64,000 bases of DNA from Calvatia gigantea. Its lineage: Eukaryota > Basidiomycota > Agaricomycetes > Agaricales > Lycoperdaceae. Numbering within the stretch: position 1 is the stretch's first letter; every line of letters starts with the position of its first letter. Shown here piece after piece: positions 45,160-57,010 of the stretch. The stretch lies in contig JACAAK010000010.1 in assembly GCA_025093985.1 (NCBI GenBank), positions 1,699,501-1,763,500 on the forward strand, given 5' to 3'. Made by a program: the position numbers and the translations under genes. Below the pieces are notes generated by a model. The model did no database searches. It had not been told where the DNA came from and was given only the letters and a program-made list of their open reading frames with translations.

Positions 45160-45233
45160 GGCCGACTAGCTCAGTTGGTTAGAGCGTCGTGCTAATAACG
45201 CGAAGGTCTTGGGTTCGATCCCCACGTTGGCCA
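45160..45233 (+). tRNA. tRNA-Ile (anticodon AAU)
   Basis: 74 nt with a full cloverleaf: acceptor stem GGCCGAC paired with GTTGGCC plus discriminator A; D-arm with AGCTCAGTTGGTTAGAGC; anticodon stem-loop CGTGCTAATAACGCG with AAT read as AAU (decoding AUU/AUC via inosine); T-arm GGGTTCGATCCC. No intron. A T5 tract at about 45250 can serve as the RNA polymerase III terminator. It sits between the DUF6533 tandem repeat and the ALYREF 3' end. Confidence 0.95.
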
Positions 45234-45392
45234 CTTTCCTTGGGACTGACTTTTTCCCTGAACCCTTGTTTTTTGCATCGACGATTTTTATTAGAAAATA
45301 TTTTACGGGGAGGGAAACGCTGGACAATGGGACAGAAGCAAGCAGCAAGAGACGCAAGCGAATTAATAAAGTAATTAAAGCCCAAAATATTT

Positions 45393-46712
45393 TCACTGCC
45401 ATCTCAACGTCCTGGACTGGAGGTGCGGCAACGGTCGTTCCAGTTGCCTCGACAGCAGCAGCAGTGCCAACTTCAACAGGAACGGGTGTATTTGAGTCTC
45501 CCATGAAAGCATCCAGCTCTTTATCCAACTCCTCTGCCGTAGGTGGCTTTTTGGGTCCCTTCTTGGGACGCGGTGCCCGACCAGGTCTTGAGCGGATAGG
45601 GCCGACACTTCCCCTGTCCATACTTGTCAAAACAGGCGAGATATACCATGACAAAGTGGTAGACTTACGATGCGGATGCGGGTTTAACGCCACTATCATC
45701 CTGCGCAAGTCGATCCAACAAGGGTGGCTTTTGGATTCTGTTAATCAATGAGCCATTTGGTGCGCTTGAGGATCGGCCAGGGGTTGGTCTTGGGGCGAGA
45801 AAATCGATCGTCATTGGTTGACCTGATATAACATGTCAGCCTCATTGTCTTATCGCTCCAGGGCCCGGCTGGAAAAGCCAACAGCGTAACTTACCTTTGG
45901 CTAAAATACCATTGAACTGCTTCTTGGCGCGAACGGCCTCCGCCACCGTCTCAAATGAAACGATGGCTTGTCCAGAGGAACGGCCGCTGCGATCGTACTA
46001 CACAACCAGCCATTTCCAAATCATTAACGCGATCCCATCAATGAGTTAGAAGCGGTAGTGTGCATTCCAAGAAAGCAAGTCAGGTGTGGGAGAAAAACAG
46101 AAGAGGGGGGGAAAGGCCGGGAAGTTTTTGGTTGGTTTGTTTACTTCAATGGATGTGATAGCTTTGGGGCTTGCCGTACCCTTATCAGTGGCTCACGCAC
46201 GAGTGTGCCAATTTGTCCGAAGATAGCCTGTAAAATCGAACACGAGTCAGCATAACAGAGACGGAGGAAAACGTGTAAGGTAAGAAGCGGGCTCTGTACG
46301 TCAGAGGGTGATGTTGCACAGACGCGGTTATGATATAGAGTACGGGATTTGTCCGGAGAAACGAAACGTGTCAAAAGCAAGGCACTGAAGGAACGTACAC
46401 TCAAGTCCTTGGGCATAATCTCATAATGAAGGTTTGAAACGAGTATTTTGTCCGCCGGAGTATTGGAGGTGGAGATTGTCGAAACCGTCGTTGCTGGTCT
46501 TGAAGGACGCGGTGCGCTAACGTTGGCGCCGGGTGCTTTGTCGTGTAACCATTGGCCTTCTGGTGCTTTAGGTCGCTGTGTATCACGGAAGGGGAAAGCG
46601 AGGAAACGGGAAAAGTTTTCATGTCAGCAAATTTGGTTGGTCGTGACGATATCCAAAAGGCACTAACGCTGTAAGGCTTGCGAGAGCTACGGTCTGACCT
46701 GAAAGATGCCAT
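45393..46712 (-). CDS. mRNA export adaptor ALYREF/Yra1 (THO complex subunit 4)
   Basis: Couples transcription and splicing to export by bringing UAP56/Sub2 and Mex67 to mRNA. Exons: 46712-46668, 46575-46399, 46227-46180, 45997-45895, 45822-45669, 45607-about 45393. The RRM reads KILVSNLHYEIMPKDLS, AIFGQIGTLVREPLIR, YDRSGRSSGQAIVSFE and KKQFNGILAKGQPMTIDF; the C-terminal UAP56-binding motif is EELDKELDAFMGD. Basic and proline-rich linkers flank the RRM. The end is uncertain: after DVEMA the frame reads GTG AAA and runs on about 75 codons, antisense through the tRNA-Ile, to 45166. Without one G (45396) it would stop at TGA 45395-45393 directly after DVEMA, a more usual end. The start codon is the ATG giving MASFRSDRSSRKPYS. 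Confidence 0.88.
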
Positions 46713-47000
46713 TATTTGTTGAATATGAGGTATGTAGGTGGGGAGGAGAATGTGGTCTTGGAAGAAGCTGTTCAAGTGTGAAAAACAAATCCATGGATTG
46801 TTGCGGCACCTCGAGGTAAACGAACACAAATAATGCGGAGCTCGGATCAAACTTCGGAGGGATTACTCCACAGATGGTTGTCTGGAAGCTTGGTTTGGAC
46901 GAACTTCTCATACCGATTCACGGAAATTTATGCAGGGACGTGTATGATAACTCATAACATGTTTCTATCAGGAAAGCATGCGAATACATTAAAGAGTAAA

Positions 47001-47730
47001 TTAGAAAGGCAGTTTGGGTGACTTGACAGTCCTCGGTGGTTTGAGAGGATCGGGTTTCCTCCTCTTGTAATACTGACAATTTCCGATACAAGTCAGCAGA
47101 AGAACAATGAAGTAAAAAAAAAAAAGGACCCACGTTCTTGTAATTGAATATCCTCTTCTTCATATCCCGTAGGAGAATCGCCCGCTTCCTCAACCTCTCC
47201 TCCCGTACACGTTCCCACTTGTGTCCCTTGAACATCCTCTTCTTGCCAGCATACAAGGTGATGCCCAACTCTTTTCCGCGAGCCCTCTTCCGTTTCACTT
47301 TGCCCTCCCATGCAACAGGCTCTAACCACGTGGGCTGTTCCTTCGGCTCGTGCCCCAGTGGCTCCTTCAGGCTCTCGGGGGATGTTGTTGCGGTCTTGTT
47401 TTGAGCCTCCTTGATAGCCTGGGTTACACCAAGTTGCGTCCGTGGTGTCTTGGGACCAGGAGGCAGTAGATGCAGCATTCCGCTGGTCTTGGCCTTCTTG
47501 ACTAACTCAGCCTGTCTACGGAGCGAGTACACTGGTGGCCTCCATTTACCAGTTTCTGGATGTTTGCGCGGAATGAACGGATTAGGGAGCACGGTAGTTT
47601 GGGATTTAGGCGCGAGCTTTGGAGTAGTCGCTTGAGAGAGGGGGCCCAGTCGCCGGATGTGTGATTCAACGCGGTGGAGTTGGTCGAGCCTGAATTTCTT
47701 AACGGCCTGTGCTGCAACGAGATTGGACAT
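47001..47730 (-). CDS. Probable mitochondrial large-subunit ribosomal protein (mL59-like)
   Basis: Two exons, 47730-47134 and 47072-47001, give a very basic 222-aa protein starting MSNLVAAQAVKKFRLDQLHR. The block NPFIPRKHPETGKWRPPVYS followed by LRRQAELVKKAKTSG and LHLLPPGPK matches what I recall of fungal mL59 (yeast Mrpl25-type) proteins. The C-terminus KRRKPDPLKPPRTVKSPKLPF appears only after removing the 61-nt intron, whose donor is followed by a T12 tract. The frame stays open upstream of the chosen ATG to 47817 without an earlier ATG. Family name moderately sure; a basic ribosomal or rRNA-associated role fits the composition. Confidence 0.7.
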
Positions 47731-48121
47731 GATGCCAGCCGCTGAGAATAGTTTTTGTCCTCGATGTGGCGGCAGCAAGAAGCTCAGCCGGTTGGCGTAA
47801 ATTTCCGGCAGTGCCAAAATGGAACTCTCGCGTTGTTGTTGAGTGCGCCGACTTTTGCTTTGGCCTTTGATTTTAATAAGAACAAATATGATAAGGATAA
47901 GTCCAGCGTCCAGGGCTTTCCAAGCAAAATGGTTGTGGGGCGTTCCAGAGAAACTGGGGCTTCAGATTCTTATCTCTCGTTAGATGCTATTCTTTCTCTG
48001 GTTCGCAATAGATTCCGTTGAATTCAAAAGCACCCAGAAGTCGGACTTGGTCCGACTGCGGAAGATAAATACGCCCCACCCGGTCCTTGAACGTTTGAAC
48101 GTTAACTTAAACAGCTAAGCT

Positions 48122-48901
48122 ATGTCTTCCCTCACAAAACACCTCCTTAACCTCCCAACTACACCGACTTACGACAGCGCGATACACCATTCCTTCTTAA
48201 TTGCGGCTGGCAACGGCACTCTTTCATCTAACCTCCTTGCTTTCTGGCTCTCACAAGATCGCATCTACGCAGCCCATGCCTACCCTGCATTTATAGGCTC
48301 GCTAATCGCAAGCATTCCTTGGAACTCCTCAGACGGGCTATCGTCGCCCAAGGAGCAGAGAAACAAAGATATCCTTTCAATCCTTGTCTTTTCATTGGAA
48401 AACGTCGTCCGAGAAGTCGACTTTTTCAAGGACACAGCCTCACGATGGGGACTTCCTTTAGAAGGTTGGAGAGAAAGGAAGGGAACGAAAAACTACACTG
48501 CTGAGATGGCCAGGATTTCGAAAAATGGGAATATTGAAGACGGTCTTGTCTTCCTTTGGGCGATGGAACGGGTACGGTCCATTCCAACCAAATTCCATAA
48601 CGATCCACACTGACCGTACGGACGAAAGGTCTACCTTGATACCTGGTCTTTCGTCGCTGAACAATTACGTGGTACCGGCAAGGACCAGTCCACCTCCCCC
48701 GTTCACTCATTCGCACAGAATTGGAGCTCTCCAGAATTTATCGATTTCGTAAATCGATTAGCCAAGATGGTCGATGACCTGGATATTCAACCCGGATCGG
48801 ATGCCTGGAGGCACGCTGAGGCTATTTGGACGAGGATTTTGGAACTTGAAGTCGATTTCTGGCCTGAAGATGGAGAGGAAATTTCCCAACGTTCATCCTA
48901 G
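48122..48901 (+). CDS. TENA/THI-4-like protein (heme-oxygenase fold)
   Basis: Two exons, 48122-48571 and 48629-48901 (240 aa). The N-terminal part (HHSFLIAAGNGTLSSNLLAF, WLSQDRIYAAHAY) is the typical TENA opening, with aromatic and acidic residues lining the helical pocket; the second exon reads VYLDTWSFVAEQL and ends in FWPEDGEEI. Family members act in thiamin-pyrimidine salvage or as thiaminase-II-like enzymes; many fungal paralogues lack the active-site cysteine, and none is seen in the expected place here (there are essentially no cysteines), so a different activity is likely. Confidence 0.8.
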
Positions 48902-49170
48902 GACTGCTACACGTTCGGTTACTGTACTACTACTATTCATTGTTCCTCAAAATGCCACAAGTTTTGACTTTTTTTCTGTCTGACTACCAAGCAGCAGGAA
49001 TTACACACTTCAACACCTTGGTTATGAACCCCCAGAATGTGATTACTCGATTCGTTTGCAGATAATGTATTCCATTCCACAAGGTCAAGTCACTAATTTG
49101 TCCTGACCAAGCACTCACCCCACCTCAACTCGAGATTCTACCCTAACATCGAGACCATTGCTTCTTTTGA

Positions 49171-49773
49171 ATGGGTTTATTTTGGAGGAAGAGCAAGAAA
49201 ACCGTAAGCGTCTCCTCCTTTTTGTGCGCAGGTAAAAATTACGGGAATTTATATGGCGCACTTATGTACACAGAGTTGTCAGGGGACCTCGCATTCCAAG
49301 CCCCACTACCAGGTAGAGACCAACAAATCTCCCACCGAGAACAGGCCGCTCATTCAGGTACTGCACCTTTGAATGACGCTGACCCACAGCCCGATTCTGT
49401 AAGCAGCTCTTTACTTTCCCATTTCTTCTTGTTGCCTGACTTCACTCCAACCCGTTAACGGTATGGAACGGATCAGGTGAACAAGCCTTGCAATAGAGCC
49501 CCCGAACCTTCGGACAAAGACTCAGGAGGTAATAAACACAGTTCAAGCGTCGATCCACAAGCTTCAGGCGTAGACAGTAGAGGTGAGGGATATGTGGCCA
49601 CCAGTCACACGTTGCCGTTTAGTTTCATTCCGGGTCCTCCGGCCCTTGTAGGTCATAGCTCTACCGACCACGGGCGTAGCGACGACGGAAAGGATGAGTT
49701 CAGCTCAAGGAGTGCAAAACAGGAACGGCCCGCCCAGTTTCCCTTTCTCGGTAGTGCCGGGGAGTACGCGTAG
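49171..49773 (+). CDS. Small hydrophilic protein with MG-basic N-terminus, unknown
   Basis: Exon 1 (49171-49203) encodes MGLFWRKSKKT, compatible with N-myristoylation plus a basic patch. A second exon starting near 49272 reads SCQGTSHSKPHYQVETNKSP, and after another intron a third reads VNKPCNRAPEPSDKD with a Ser/Asp/Gly-rich tail to TAG at 49771-49773. No domain is recognised. Its gene design resembles the next gene at 50135 (a tiny first exon with a basic MxxF start), hinting at a related origin, but the remaining sequences are not alignable by eye. Exon 2 boundaries are uncertain. Confidence 0.45.
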
Positions 49774-50087
49774 TTCTTGAGTACAATGTTAAAGTAATCG
49801 AGGAGATTACGGCCACAAGCAATATCCCCTTCCAAAATTCGTTCAGATGCGCATCTGGGTTTGAAATACAGTATCAGATTGTGATTTCAGAGTCTGATGG
49901 CCAGTTTCCATCATCAACGCTGCCATTGCTCTTACGCTGCGTGACGTCATGCACCCCTGCGCTCGAAATACTTGCTAGCAGCCCACACCTGGAGTACTTA
50001 CTCCAGGAAGGCTCCTCTAACTAGGCTGAAGTTGCGTCACAAAGACGTATGAACACCATAGGGATGCAAGGCTGTGGTTGACATACA

Positions 50088-50094
50088 TATAAAA
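50088..50094 (+). promoter_or_regulatory. TATA box candidate
   Basis: TATAAAA 41 bp before the start codon at 50135; with a short leader it suits a highly inducible gene. Confidence 0.5.
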
Positions 50095-50134
50095 GACCGT
50101 TCGGGGGTTGATTTTGAAGTTAAAATACACAACA

Positions 50135-50943
50135 ATGCCACTTTTCAAGAAACATAATAAGACGGTACGACCTCTCCCATATAGTGGACCTACATACTTA
50201 TGATTACGACGATATAGAACGCTGAAGTTGACACTAATAGTCCTACCACTGGAACTGGCGGGATTGGTTCGGGTCATGGCCTGCACCAACACGAACCCCT
50301 CAACACCAGCAGGCCAATGGGTGGCCATAACCAAGGTCCCCATCACGGAACAGGCGTAGGCTACGGTGGAGGAGGCAACCCTGTACGTACCTTATCCAAC
50401 CTTTCGATCAAACTTTACTTACTGGTTACTTGGGGCATAGTTGGAACCTCGTATCTACGAAGGCAGCGGCATGACAGAACCGTATCCTTCGGCCACTGGT
50501 GCAGGTATCGGTCAGCAACAAACTGCAACCATCCCGCCGAGTAACACTTTGAATAACCCTGACCAGACACGAGGTGGTACTGGACAGAGAATCTCCGGCA
50601 AGACGGAATCCGCGATGGGTACCATGGTTGGCAGTGAAACTTTAAAAGCGAGGGGATTCCAGAAGGAGCAGTGCGTACTCTCACCTTCACAGTGGATCTG
50701 AGAAACTAACAGCCCGATAGAGAAGCGAACGCAATCAAGCTCCAGGGTCAGGAACTTGCTGAGGCCGAGAAGTTGGAGAGGGAGGCTATGGCGCGTCGCG
50801 AGCGCGCAGTGGGCCACGGTGAGCACGAGGCGCGTTCCAGGAGGACCTGATTGAGCTGTTAGTAATTCTTTAATCTCGTTATTTCAGGTGCTCACCCTGC
50901 GAACAAGAATCTCGGAGGTGGTTTGCATGATCAGTATTCATAA
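50135..50943 (+). CDS. Conserved hypothetical fungal protein, CsbD-like middle segment
   Basis: Exons: 50135-50164, 50218-50382, 50441-50670, 50721-50818, 50888-50943 (192 aa). The first exon encodes only MPLFKKHNKT. A Gly/His-rich part (GTGGIGSGHGLHQHEP) precedes RISGKTESAMGTMVGSETLK, reminiscent of CsbD-type stress proteins, and then KEQEANAIKLQGQELAEAEK and LEREAMARRERAVGHGAHP, a charged helix. I know this layout from unannotated proteins of mushroom fungi. It lacks a signal peptide and is very hydrophilic; a desiccation or stress-protective role is a guess. A TATA box lies 41 bp upstream. Confidence 0.7.
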
Positions 50944-51195
50944 TTTGTCAGGACACCTTGTTTGTAGTAGAAAGACGATGCATATTAGTTTGTATTAGCT
51001 GGAGGTTTAATCAAATCTGCGCAATGAAAAAGTTGAGCCTCTGTTTGCTAGATACGCCACACCCAGAACAGGAAGAATCAAGCAAGTTCCCACGGTTTAT
51101 CCGACGAGCTGTCTGCCTCGGTCTCCACCACTCAAGCGCTCAAAGCATCCCCGGAGCCAAATGCAACTGCGAAATCTCACTCTATAGCGGGTTAT

Positions 51196-52964
51196 ATGGT
51201 GGCGCGTTGTTCGAAAGAGCCTGCGTGCGTTTTCGCTTCCCTCAAGTTTCCTTGCGGAGCGAGGGCGTGCAACCGGCTGGTGAAGGTGCGCGTGTTCCAT
51301 TAATCTCTTCAAATAGTGACTAGAGCATAGACAGGCTCCTATGTACGAGCACCTCACTGATTTTTACGGAGGACCTCCTAATGAATATCATCTCGCCTTA
51401 TATTCCCTCTGGTCGCGGCATAAATGGGGCATGGTGATAACTGGCAACGTCCAGGTTACTGGATCACACTTAACCCTTGGAAGAGACCTAATAGTACCCG
51501 AACAGCTGAACGAAAAAACACTAAAGCCTTACAAGGCTTTAGTGAGCGCTATCAAAGTATCGAATCGCCACACGCTCGCAATAATGCAGCTTTCTCATGC
51601 TGGTCGCCAGTCAGCTAATGTTATTGGGGGCCGGTACCCTTTCAAAAGACCGCTTGCACCTAGCGCGATTAGAGTTGGCGCTGGTATGTCGCTGGATGAC
51701 CCTGTCGCAGCTCTGGTCCATAATGTACTCTTCCAAACGCCAAGACAGATGTCAGTTGCCGACATTAACGAGGTTAAAGAGGGATTCATCAGGGGTGCAC
51801 GTTTAGCGTATGAATCTGGATTTGATGGCGTCGAGCTGCATGTCGCCCATGGATGTGAGTGACACTGATCACCATTTCCCTCAGTCCTGAAGGTTGTCAA
51901 TTTAGATTTGTTGGCTCAGTTCTTATCCCCGAAGGTGAGCACCTTCCCTCTGGGGTAAAATATTTCCTTACCGCGTATGTAGTCCAACGAGCGTAAAGAC
52001 GAATATTCTGTCAGCTCCGAAAATGGTCTTCACCTCTTGCATCAAATAATCGATGGGATACGAGCCTCCCTTCCTCCTTGTTTCATTATTGGGGTCAAGT
52101 TAAATGCCTCAGATTACCTGACGAGCATCCCAGATAATGGACATCTTCAATTGGAGGGAACGCGTGCTCTGCAACACGTTGCTGACCTTGGAAAATGGGG
52201 TACAGTTGACTTCATTGACATCAGTGGTGGCGACTACGAAAACCCAGGTACGTTCGTTATGGTTGACTCCCACCTACTGTCGACCTCACACGCGGTGCAC
52301 TTCAGAGTTCTTGTCGACCGAAATAACTCAAAGAGGTCGCAGGCAAGCTTTTTTCGCTCATTTTTCTCAGCAAGCCATCAAAACTCTGGATTCTATTGGA
52401 ACCCAATCATCGCCACGCCCAGTCGTAGTGCTCACAGGCGGTCTACGGACGCCTAACCTTCTACGATCCGCATTACAATCCGGTCAGGCAGATATGCTCG
52501 GGATTGGTCGAGGTTCAGTTACCTGCCCACATCTTCCTGATGTAATGTGGGAGTACGAACAGGGTTGTAGAACGGACGATGGAAGCATTCCCTTTGGGAT
52601 TGAACCCAAACACTCTGCTCCTACATTTGTAGAGGTCTGGCCCTTCGTCCTTATTTGGAAGAGCCTGACCAAAGTCAAACTAGTTGGTGCAGGGTTCAAC
52701 ATGGCGTGGTACACCCTTACGATGCGCAGGCTTGCGTTGGCGGAACTAGACGGGAGGATTGGAGTTAACAGCCCCACATCAGATTATACCATAGGCGGTA
52801 TATGGGCGCTGATTCGGATGTATGTGTGGATATCGGACCCAAGGAAAGAAACAAAAGGAACGATAACATGCTTCGAGTCTTTGCTCGTTGTACTTGGATT
52901 TTCGGGGGCCGTGGTTGTGGCCCTTTACGTTTATTTTTCTCTTTACATAACGCCGAGGGGTTAA
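51196..52964 (+). CDS. Old-yellow-enzyme-type NADH:flavin oxidoreductase with C-terminal anchor
   Basis: FMN-dependent ene-reductase family. Exons: 51196-51285, 51335-51854, 51906-51934, 51983-52247, 52306-52964 (520 aa). The start ATG gives MVARCSKEPACVFASLKF and then CNRLVK/APMYEHLTDFYGG. FMN-barrel landmarks: WGMVITGNVQV, IMQLSHAGRQS, SGFDGVELHVAHGYLLAQFL, FIIGVKLNASDY, FIDISGGDYENP and VVVLTGGLRTP followed by MLGIGRGSVTCP. The C-terminus differs from classic yeast enzymes: residues near 490-515 (LLVVLGFSGAVVVALYVYFSLYI) form one hydrophobic helix, so it is probably tail-anchored. A 29-nt third exon is required by the frame. The substrate cannot be inferred. Confidence 0.88.
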
Positions 52965-55069
52965 TGCGTCTTCCCTCGCCTAATTTAATCTATCCTAGGA
53001 CTCGAACCAGCGGAACATAGTACTTCAGTAGAAGGTATTGAGTTTAGGTATAGTTATGAGTGCAACGCCTTGAGCGCTGATGATAATTTTGCAACAACGC
53101 ATACTTGAAAATCAGTATTTTAACGCTTGTTATTCAAATTCCAGAGATAGTTGGACCAAATGAGCATGGCATGACCGTCATGACTTCACTGAGTCTGTCA
53201 ACGCTGGTCGCCTACTGAGACTTTTTTGTTTAATATGACCTTTGTCAACCGCCAGACCGAAGGTATGCCTGAATTTTGATAAAAATCCCAGGACCTTGTG
53301 AACCATCGTGGCTCTCCGAGCCTCTGACCTGACAGCGAATGTCCCTGCACTTCTAGCAACCGACGTAACTTCCATCTAATCATGGCATTAGTGATACTTC
53401 GTGATTTTCTACGTCTTGTTGGTTTGTAAGTTCTAGAAGGTCCTTTCCTAGTTATCAAAATATTTTCCTTCTATTTGGATTGATCAGCTCACGAAACACT
53501 GACCAGGGTGATTCGATGACTGCAGCCGGTTGATGTTGATCGTTGGTATTGAATACTTGAATGATCATTCTCATAGATTTATGTGCGTGAGGTCAAAAGT
53601 GCTTCTTAGACGGTGGGCTTGCCAGTGCCTGGAGAAAATGACACAGAAGTGCCGCTCCAGCCACGCTCAGGGAATAAGCCGATTGGCACGGCCTTGAACC
53701 ACATCCGACCACCGCGGTACCATTACCTACTTTGGTCGACGAAGCTTTCATCACAGGCTGGACAACTTCTGCATAGTGATCCCCGTCCACTGAGGCATCG
53801 TCCATCATTGTTGAAATTTTCATAACAGCATCATGAGAACCGGCGTGAGCGAGGAAAAAATACACCCCAGCGGAGATTCCCTGTGCTAAGATTCTGTGTT
53901 CACGGTCCCGGTGAGATCTATGGGATCACGTCAGGGGGGGAAATGAAAATAGAACATGTACACGCACAATCCACCTACAGAAATAATATGACCAGCGCCG
54001 ACACTGCTATGTTTTGGGGAGGGGGGGAAGAAAAGCTGCAGCCCACTTGACACTTGTTCCTGAAAACGAAGTGGCCCGAAGGAGGACAACCGGACAAGTT
54101 CACTCAAACTCTCATTAAATAACTGAAGGCAGGGGTCGATGTAGGACCGACTATACTTAGTTGGAGTTGTCAGGGGAACCCACTGCCATCTCTCTATATA
54201 AACGATGAAAGAACTACTTACACGTGGGATCGCCCGAGAAATGGCCAAATTTATCACGTTTGGTTATTCGCACTGCCTGTGCTGACAGGGAAAAAGATCA
54301 AGAAAAAGATTAAGCACCGAATCTAGCCGCACCATATTGTCCTCCCGCCGACCTCTCGAGTGTTGCCCAACCTCTCCCCGAGTTTCTTGGGGTGCCCGCA
54401 GATACTGCTCACGTTGGCCGGAAGGCACAAAGGAGGTTGTGAATACTGCGGCGGTCATTACTCCTTGGGCGCGGTGGCGGCTTCCACATCATTCTCTCTA
54501 GGCACTGACAAAGATGGAAAGGGCCACTGATCAATGTCAACTGTGTCATGATCATGAGATCTTGACAGGATATTTTGTTGGCCCATCGGCGTAAAAGTGT
54601 TTTGACAGTTAGGAAAGGAACTTCAGGTAAGGAAGGGACTACTGTCTTGGTCTTGTGCTTTCTGCCGGAAGCCCAGCTCGGGGTTGAGGGAATCTCACGG
54701 CTACTACAAACATATCGTAACAACTTGAACCACAACTTCAACACCTCGCAACGGAGCCTAGTTGTAAAACAGCGGACACAGTTCGTTTGCGATCCTTGGC
54801 CACCATATGCATAGCTCTGCATTCACATCCCAAGGGCGTCAGCGTCAATCCAACTCATGAAACGTACCCCTTGGCAGATGCCATAATGATTTCTTTTCAC
54901 AGGATGATAATCAAAAGTTCTCGTCAAAATGTTTCATATGGCCTATAAAGACACTCCCTGGCAGGCTCGAGGACTCCAGCGAAATTTGACCAAGCCACCT
55001 AAAAGCCGAGTCGTTTTTTCCATTCACCCTATTCCTCCTCACCGACTCCAATTAAGCGCTCCCCGCAAT
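52965..55069. other. Intergenic 2.1 kb, one possible minus-strand fragment
   Basis: No gene could be assigned. On the minus strand near 53865-53593 a 90-codon frame starting MYFFLAHAGSHDAVMKIS overlaps another frame ending GLFPERGWSGTSVSFSPGTG; this may be the 3' part of a degraded gene, but no family is recognised. A minus frame at 54822-54409 has no domain. TATAAA at 54944-54949 is a TATA candidate for the next gene, 121 bp before its ATG. Confidence 0.45.
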
Positions 55070-55944
55070 ATGCTGTCAATCTTTACCCTCGTTACACTCG
55101 TTTTCCAGTTTCTTCTTGTTTCTGGGTCGCCCGCCAAGCGATCCGGGTGCACTGTTAAAAACCCTGTACCGTTAATGAAACTGCCTGCGGGCTATCCAAG
55201 CCCCCCAGGTGACCTATCCTATGTTGCGGTGGCTATTGGCACCCAAAACTATACCTGTTCCACCAGTGGTACATATACGTTAGTTCTTTTTTCTTTGGTG
55301 CGACCCAACCGCATACTGATGGCCCCTAATATTTGTAGCAACGTCGGGGCCGTCGCAGAACTCTTCGATATCTCTTGTCTCGCGGGTACACCGGTGTTTG
55401 ACAAGATTACGGATGCTGCGATTGCTCTCTGGAAAGCTGCCCCCTCCTTTTTGACTCCCCAGAAAATCATATCGGGGCTCTCCATGCTTAAAAGCCCTGA
55501 GATTTTGGGTAGGACACTTGTCCATTTTGACTTCGGAACCACTCTAACCTATCTTTTTTCCCTTTCCCAGGCGAGCACTTCTATGTCACTAACCCGATCA
55601 CCGGTACTGGTGTCAGTCCCAAATGGGACTTTACCTCCTCTGGCGCGACGGCAGGGAACCCTGATGCCTATGTAGTTGCGGCACGTTCCTTTGGCACGCC
55701 CGCGCCTGCTAAACAAGACATTGATTGGGTTTTTCTTACCAATATTGGAGCCGGGAAATTGGCCGACGGCGTCTTCAGGACTGATACCAAGCTTGGTCAA
55801 CCCCCTGCTAGCTGTACTCCCGGAACTCCCCCCATTACAGTGAAATACGCAGCTAAATACTGTGAGTATCTCGATTTTAGTCAAGTGTGATCGTGGCTAA
55901 TGTTCGGTGTTCCAGGGCTTTTCGGTGGCTCTGTCAAACATTAG
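55070..55944 (+). CDS. Secreted DUF3455 protein
   Basis: Exons: 55070-55278, 55339-55508, 55571-55861, 55916-55944 (232 aa). The signal peptide is residues 1 to about 20 (MLSIFTLVTLVFQFLLVSGS). The mature part has LPAGYPSPPGDLSYVAVAIG, TQNYTCSTSGTYTNVGAVAE and LFDISCLAG at the front. It continues with HFYVTNPITGTGVSPKWDFT, DWVFLTNIGAGKLADGVFR and KYAAKYWLFGG, the pattern of DUF3455 (sometimes labelled malate-dehydrogenase-like without evidence). Conserved cysteines suggest disulfides. Members are common in ascomycete and basidiomycete secretomes; function unknown. All introns keep the frame. Confidence 0.85.
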
Positions 55945-57010
55945 GCTCGGTTATTGGCTTACTATGAATTCGCGTGGAATGGTTCGTTAATGCCGAGTCT
56001 TCCTGGTCGATTCGAGCATTACAATTTGAGTAATACTTATTGTAGTTAGTTTGCGTACATTTGGCTTGATTTAGAGTTCACAACCTTTAAATCCTATCCG
56101 AGGTGCTTTAAAGCTTTGGCTGCTTAAGGAGAAATATCTCAAGTTAGGTAACATGTTCAGTCCGTTGTGTAGGGCCCAAAGTATGTAGGGGGGGCGCCAC
56201 ACGGAAACAAGGGTCGTGTATTGCGGTATTAATGAATTGTTTTGTGACTTAGCTATCCTATAAAAGCACAGAACTTGACATTCGCCCAGCTTTTCTCTTG
56301 GAGGGGTGGACGTATCAACTTCGTCAACAGTAGCATCTGCAGAGGACATGTGCCTACCTATTGGAAGCTTCGTGAAGCCGACCAAAGCTTAAATGCGAGC
56401 ATCAACCCTCTGGGTCCGCCTGGTCTCTGGGTCGCGACTTGAGGGGGGAATTTTCGCTTCGAACTCTTGCGACTCTGGTAGAAAGTTCTGTTCATTCTTT
56501 TGTCAACATTAGGCGCATGTTTTTTACCGTCGGAGGTGATGAAGATTTTGGGTTCCGCGTCAACGGGAGAGGAGTAACGACGATGGTCGAACACTTCTGC
56601 GTATCCCGGCGGTGGCGAGCCTGTAAAAAGTGGAGGCAGATTTGAACGATAGCTGTTGGCCGGACGGAGTAACGAGTGCTTTGGCGACACCCGTGTGAGC
56701 AAGGTGAGGTAAAAAAAACTCCACACTCTGACGCCTTGAATTCAATGGCCACCTTCGAGTAAGATGCGAAAAAAAAGTGCCAGATACCCCGTACCGTGTG
56801 TGTTGCTTGTTGGCAGAGCGACAGTTCAAAAAGGGGCAGGGATGGAGCACCGCTCTTGGCACTTGGGCCCATCCCAGCTTAATGCCAAGGTTAATGTTCA
56901 TTCCGGCCCTAGAGCGAGTCTATAAAGTAGTTACATCCAATTATCGATCGAATGGGTATCTTCAATCGCGCAGGTGGGGATCTAATCAGTGTCAGGGCCA
57001 AGGTGTAGCT
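55945..57010. other. Convergent intergenic region
   Basis: Between the DUF3455 and PGAM-like 3' ends, about 1.1 kb. Frames of 100-150 codons exist on both strands (56358-56901 minus, 56777-57241 plus) but overlap one another, have no domain and run into the PGAM-like gene. Nothing supported. Confidence 0.5.

Noticed and set aside
45166..45392. Hydrophobic C-terminal extension of ALYREF (membrane-like segment)
   Set aside because: Hydrophobic run (FWALITLLIRLRLLLLASVP) comes from AT-rich 3' sequence and continues antisense into a tRNA; unlikely to be real protein.
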